This document shows positions 59,632 to 64,000 of a stretch of DNA of 64,000 bases, piece after piece. The stretch spans positions 1 to 64,000 of the forward strand of contig JAUYBJ010000026.1 of the NCBI GenBank assembly GCA_030693155.1, written 5' to 3'. The position numbers were made by a program, and so were the translations under genes. Numbering within the stretch: the stretch's first letter is position 1; every line of letters begins with the position of its first letter. Source of the stretch: Methylococcales bacterium. Lineage in GTDB: Bacteria > Pseudomonadota > Gammaproteobacteria > Methylococcales > Methylomonadaceae. The notes beneath the pieces are model-generated. The model searched no databases, had not been told where the DNA came from, and saw only the letters and a program-made list of their open reading frames with translations.

Positions 59632-62370
59632 CTATTTTTTTAACGTAACTTCTAGCATCGTTTTTGAATCACTTTTAATCTCAACAGTTTCCGAATGTGC
59701 CGCTTGACCATCTGGTATCAATTGATACTTGCCTTGATGCAAACTATCAATAAAGAAAACGCCTGCGCCGTTGGAAATGGCAGAGCCTTTGTTACCTTTC
59801 TCTGATAGCACAGCGTCTACTTTCACACCGTCAACAGGATTGCCTTGAGCATCTAGCACTCTACCCGCTATGGTGTAGGTCACTGAAAAGGGAATTAAGA
59901 CCGTGACATAAGCCCCCGACGGCACTTCAACCGCATAGCTTTCTTGACTGGGTTTCCCCTCTACTGGATAGCCAGCTGGATCGAGGTCTAAGCGACATTT
60001 CCCTGCTTGTTGACTAATATAAAGCCCTTGTAAGCCGATTTCTATATTGTGTTTAGTGACAGGATAACCATCTATTTGCAGTAAGCGATCCGAATTTTCG
60101 AGGTAAAGACTGTCCTCGTCATCATATTGTCCATTGTCATTTTTATCCAAAAAAGGCTGAATAAATAAGCCACCGATACCGCGTAATTCTTGAACACTGG
60201 AACTTCGATTGCTTAAACCCAGTGTGGGTTCTACTCTGCCGTTCATATAGATATTCAGGGAAAACTGCCTGTCGTTGGATGCAATTGAAATATCTTGATA
60301 ATTGGCACTCAGTTCAACACCTGGAATCATGACCGTTGATAAACTGGCTAGTAAACCTTGTCCTTGCGTTCCCATACCATAGCCTATTTGGACATCCGCT
60401 AATATACGCCCGTCATTCAGCGCAGCAGGAGGGCGATATTGCCAAACAATCATCCCAAATTTATTCACGCTGGCAGTCGTTTTATTAGTTTCCGCGCTGA
60501 TATTGAGTGAATGCCCGTTAGCATACTCAAACTCAGACTCAGGAAATTTATAAGATAAATCCAGTTTTTGCCTGCTACCATCCCATTGATAACCAACCGC
60601 CCACGCATCTCGATTGACTGAGCTACTAATGCGCAACACCGCATTACTATCAAAATTAGCATTAATCGATGCAGAGGTTTCGTAAAAACGTCCATTAGCG
60701 GTTGTGCCTGCAAACCACGTTCTGGGTTTAACGGTGGCAGTGGTGCTTGAATTCACTGCACCACCTGCGCTAAACGTTAACCAAGATAACGCATTCCAAT
60801 TTAAAAAAGCCTGTTTTGCTAAAGGTGTACTGGTAAAGTTAGCACTGAGATTGTCCAATAACTGTAATTGCGCTTGGCTGTTATAGTCATACTTACCTGT
60901 TTTAAAATCATATAATGCCACTATGTTTGAAACATAAGGAAACCATGACGGACTGTAAAAATACTCCGCTAAAAGTTGCCAACCATTTGAATAAACTAAA
61001 CCTGCACCAACCGTTAATGACTCAAATAACCCATAGCGATAACTCGCACCGCCTGCAAAGCCAATGGGGTGTCCCCATGAGTCAAGCAGGCTATAAGCAG
61101 CTTTATTCTTAGTAGTTGTGCCATTTCCCTGATTTAATTGATTATTGCTCCCGTTGGCAGTGTTTGTTGACAGGGAACGATTAATCCCACCGCTAACGAC
61201 CCAAGTCGATGTCCCTTGCTGTAACTGCGTAGCACGGCTGACAAAACTGGATCTAACCCGTTCAGGTTCTGCGGTTAAAATGCCATTCGGGTACAGCAAA
61301 ATATCATACTCATTGATACTGCCCGCATTGCTTAATACATTATTAAATGTATACAGCCCACTGGAATCAACAAACACTTCAGCAATCATCCGATCATTAG
61401 AAGACCGATCAACCAATCTGGCTAAGGTATTCGGCTGAGCTTGACCTGTAATCGTGCGTCCAATACTGCCAGTGGTGCGGCGAGAAACAGGATCAAAACC
61501 ACCCGTTGATTGCGGCACATTTTTAAAATCATCACGCTTTAACAGTGTCACTCCCCAAAAGTCACCACCTGATTGGTTCTGCCAAAAAGTAGGCTGTGAG
61601 CCGATGACATAATCCGCGTCATCGGTTTTCCAAAAATATTGCAAATCCTGCACACGCCAACTTTCAGGCTTATCCATAACCGCTTGGTTAATATCAACAT
61701 ACCAACTACCGTGATCCAAATTACCCACCGCCAATAAATTACCGCTGATATTAACGGTCTTTTTTTGACTGCTAACGTGCAGGTGTTGAGTAACCGCTGA
61801 GAAATTAAAACGGTCTGGCTGTATGGTTTCCAGCCCCTCAAACGAAATAACTTTTTTAGTTTCTTGTTGCGTATCATTGGTAGCTGCTGCCCCCGCTGGC
61901 AATTTCAACACCAGTGCATATTGACCAATATCAAACGAAACAGTGGCATTGAGTAAGTGGGTAATATAGGCGACCGACAAAGACGTGCCTATTTCTTTAT
62001 CCTTGTGTATTTGTTGTTCAGATAAGCGCACCGCTATTTCAGGCGAGCGTAATTCGATTTGCCCATCATCTAAAGTGCGCGTTTTAATATTTAACGCGGT
62101 AGTGACAGCCTCCAAAGGAATCAGCCAGTCCTCTAAATTAATCGCTTGTTTACCGTCTTCTGCACCCCGCACCAAGGCAGACGGAACGATATTACGGCTA
62201 TCGTTATTGATACCAATAGGGAAAACGTAAAATTCAGGCGTTTTTGTGGCGGGTGATTTTTCGGTAGCGGGGGGAGTGGGTTTTTCAGCTATTTCATCTG
62301 CATAACCGTCATTGCCAAAGAGCATTAACATGGCAAAAAAAGTGATTTTAAGCGCATTGTACATTTTCAC
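59632..62370 (-). CDS. CS1/alpha-clade-like or divergent outer-membrane usher with C-terminal carboxypeptidase-regulatory-like domain
   Basis: Signal peptide, long beta-rich porin-like body, C-terminal TIAGRVLDAQGNPVDGVKVDAVL...GAGVFFIDSLHQGKYQL; adjacent chaperone and pilin-like genes. Confidence 0.65.
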   Translation of the reverse strand: MKMYNALKITFFAMLMLFGNDGYADEIAEKPTPPATEKSPATKTPEFYVFPIGINNDSRNIVPSALVRGAEDGKQAINLEDWLIPLEAVTTALNIKTRTLDDGQIELRSPEIAVRLSEQQIHKDKEIGTSLSVAYITHLLNATVSFDIGQYALVLKLPAGAAATNDTQQETKKVISFEGLETIQPDRFNFSAVTQHLHVSSQKKTVNISGNLLAVGNLDHGSWYVDINQAVMDKPESWRVQDLQYFWKTDDADYVIGSQPTFWQNQSGGDFWGVTLLKRDDFKNVPQSTGGFDPVSRRTTGSIGRTITGQAQPNTLARLVDRSSNDRMIAEVFVDSSGLYTFNNVLSNAGSINEYDILLYPNGILTAEPERVRSSFVSRATQLQQGTSTWVVSGGINRSLSTNTANGSNNQLNQGNGTTTKNKAAYSLLDSWGHPIGFAGGASYRYGLFESLTVGAGLVYSNGWQLLAEYFYSPSWFPYVSNIVALYDFKTGKYDYNSQAQLQLLDNLSANFTSTPLAKQAFLNWNALSWLTFSAGGAVNSSTTATVKPRTWFAGTTANGRFYETSASINANFDSNAVLRISSSVNRDAWAVGYQWDGSRQKLDLSYKFPESEFEYANGHSLNISAETNKTTASVNKFGMIVWQYRPPAALNDGRILADVQIGYGMGTQGQGLLASLSTVMIPGVELSANYQDISIASNDRQFSLNIYMNGRVEPTLGLSNRSSSVQELRGIGGLFIQPFLDKNDNGQYDDEDSLYLENSDRLLQIDGYPVTKHNIEIGLQGLYISQQAGKCRLDLDPAGYPVEGKPSQESYAVEVPSGAYVTVLIPFSVTYTIAGRVLDAQGNPVDGVKVDAVLSEKGNKGSAISNGAGVFFIDSLHQGKYQLIPDGQAAHSETVEIKSDSKTMLEVTLKK

Positions 62371-62409
62371 ACGCTAGTAATCTGGTGAGGTATTAAATTT
62401 GTTATTTTT

Positions 62410-62443
62410 ATGGCTGCCAGTCCTTTAAAGGACTGGCAGTCAT
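62410..62443. repeat. Dispersed palindrome (AGTCCTTTAAAGGACT family)
   Basis: atggctgccagtcctttaaaggactggcagtcat. Confidence 0.9.
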
Positions 62444-62627
62444 TCATGCTGTTGTAAGTTTTTGGAAATAAGTTGACTGGTATTCAGGAGTGCAAGCTTT
62501 GCTTGCAAGTCAGGCAAAGCCTGACCTCCAGCGTTTAGCAATACATCCCTGTGACTGGATACTGGCATCCATGCCAGTATGACAGTGCTAGCTGAACAAT
62601 CTTGCTATTCAAATTCGAGGCGTTAAC

Positions 62628-63431
62628 TTAATGCCCGACGACCAAAGGTTGGTCAAATTTCAAGGTATTTTCATCATGCTCACCCCAAAATAACGTACCG
62701 ATTAACTGATAATTACCAGCGGCAAGTTTACTTAACGCATCATCATTTAATTCAACAGTACGTTTGCCTTCGGCAATCACCGTGATTGCGTCAAAGGCAG
62801 TTTTATGAGCCGCGTTGGTGGCAACTGTTTTACCTGCTTGTTCTAACGTCCATTCCATACGCGGACGTGCGCTGGCTTTGCCTGCATTGGTAACGGCCAA
62901 TAAAACTTTTTTATCTTTGTAGCTGGCACTCTGCACGGCTAACTCTGCTTTTACTCCGCCTACTCGCACATAGATAGCAGAACCGATGCGTGGAATGATT
63001 GACGTTGTAGAACCTGCACTTTTCTCGGCAGCCGCTTGTTCAACAAACACCATCGATCGGTATTCACCTGCTGCCGTGCTGGGTAAAAACCGCGCATTAA
63101 AACGTATTTGTCTACTTTCGTTGGGTTTAAGTTTTACCGATTTAGGTGAAAAAACCAAATAACTGCTTAAATCATTAGGGCTAGATTTCAGAGCTTCAAA
63201 GCCTTTGTCATTGTAAGTAAAAGGCATACTATACAGTTTTGCTTCTTGTTCAGTTGACTCGGCGTTAGTCACGGTAATAACGCCGCTCACGCCTTCATTA
63301 GTCGCATCTGACTGAATCACAAGAGGCGAAACCCCTAAGGCATAGCTGTTACCCAGAAAAAAAAGGCTGCCTAAAAACAGCATTGTTTTAATCGTTGTTT
63401 TCATTATTGTTTTCATCATTATTGTTAGCAA
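62628..63431 (-). CDS. Periplasmic pilus-assembly chaperone-like protein
   Basis: Signal peptide; YLVFSPKSVKLKPNESRQIRFNARFLPSTAAGEYRSMVFVEQ resembles the PapD-like N-terminal fold. Confidence 0.75.
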   Translation of the reverse strand: MLTIMMKTIMKTTIKTMLFLGSLFFLGNSYALGVSPLVIQSDATNEGVSGVITVTNAESTEQEAKLYSMPFTYNDKGFEALKSSPNDLSSYLVFSPKSVKLKPNESRQIRFNARFLPSTAAGEYRSMVFVEQAAAEKSAGSTTSIIPRIGSAIYVRVGGVKAELAVQSASYKDKKVLLAVTNAGKASARPRMEWTLEQAGKTVATNAAHKTAFDAITVIAEGKRTVELNDDALSKLAAGNYQLIGTLFWGEHDENTLKFDQPLVVGH

Positions 63432-63463
63432 AGGTTAATAGAGATGTTTTTACATGGTCAGCG

Positions 63464-63979
63464 TTAGTTGGCTAATAAAGTTGTGGTAACAGAGACGGTA
63501 TAATCACCTGCTGGCAACGGTGTCGTGCCGTTATCTATCCAAACACTGACACTAAAATTACCTATGGGTATAGATGAAGAAGTAGACGACCCTCCTTTTG
63601 AGGCAGCGACAATTAAATTACCATTTTGATGAATTTGCGCACCATACTGCGTATTACCTGCAAATGCGGCAATTGCCGCCGCACCTATTGGCACAGGATT
63701 GGCTACCGATATGCTCATAGATCGGTTTGCAGCATTACTGGTCATCGAATAACTGACATCTGACCCTGTGCCTTCAGTTGGCTTGGAGGAGATGCGAGTA
63801 GAATTTCCTCTTGTGAACGCCATTTCGCCACCTGAGCCAGTGTTGACTATTGGCTCCACGGTAAATACGTCGATGATCGATCCAGAAAAATTCGTGGTCG
63901 TGGTTAGTGCGAATGCCATGCTACACGCCGCGAATAAATTAACAACCAGCGTTGTTTTTAACAAAAAAATTGTTTTTAT
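63464..63979 (-). CDS. Secreted pilin-like structural subunit of the chaperone-usher cluster
   Basis: Signal peptide ending AFA; FSVSVWIDNGTTPLPAGDYTVSVTTTLLAN at the C-terminus. Possible non-canonical ATA start at 63979-63977, 5 nt after AAGGAGG. Confidence 0.6.
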   Translation of the reverse strand: MKTIFLLKTTLVVNLFAACSMAFALTTTTNFSGSIIDVFTVEPIVNTGSGGEMAFTRGNSTRISSKPTEGTGSDVSYSMTSNAANRSMSISVANPVPIGAAAIAAFAGNTQYGAQIHQNGNLIVAASKGGSSTSSSIPIGNFSVSVWIDNGTTPLPAGDYTVSVTTTLLAN

Positions 63980-64000
63980 AAGTGCCTCCTTGTATGAATT

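Overview
The window looks like a gammaproteobacterial chromosome segment, possibly Methylococcales-like (lineage is a guess). It covers the rpmH-rnpA-yidD-yidC-mnmE / dnaA region, bc1 complex genes, sspAB, hoxFUY, an Mla-type transport operon, galU-manC-cysC, a TolC/HlyD/MFS efflux set and a chaperone-usher cluster. The main item is a compact type II-C CRISPR-Cas locus at about 16.8-22.4 kb between petA and mnmE: a divergent tracrRNA, cas9, cas1, cas2 and an 8-repeat/7-spacer array. Three features of it stand out. (i) cas9 is split by what reads as a 2-bp expansion of an (AC)n tract just after the HNH domain; removing one AC restores a 1026-aa ORF. (ii) The last CRISPR repeat is interrupted by a 252-bp element with IS4-like inverted ends and an 11-bp target-site duplication; excising it restores a perfect 36-bp repeat. 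(iii) The predicted tracrRNA promoter overlaps the cas9 start codon. The window is also rich in dispersed palindromic repeats, at least two of them inside coding sequences. Other points: hoxFUY without an adjacent hoxH, an in-frame stop in a small secreted protein, dnaA followed by recJ instead of dnaN, and a possible ATA start codon for a pilin-like gene. All family assignments come from reading translated motifs; no database search was run.
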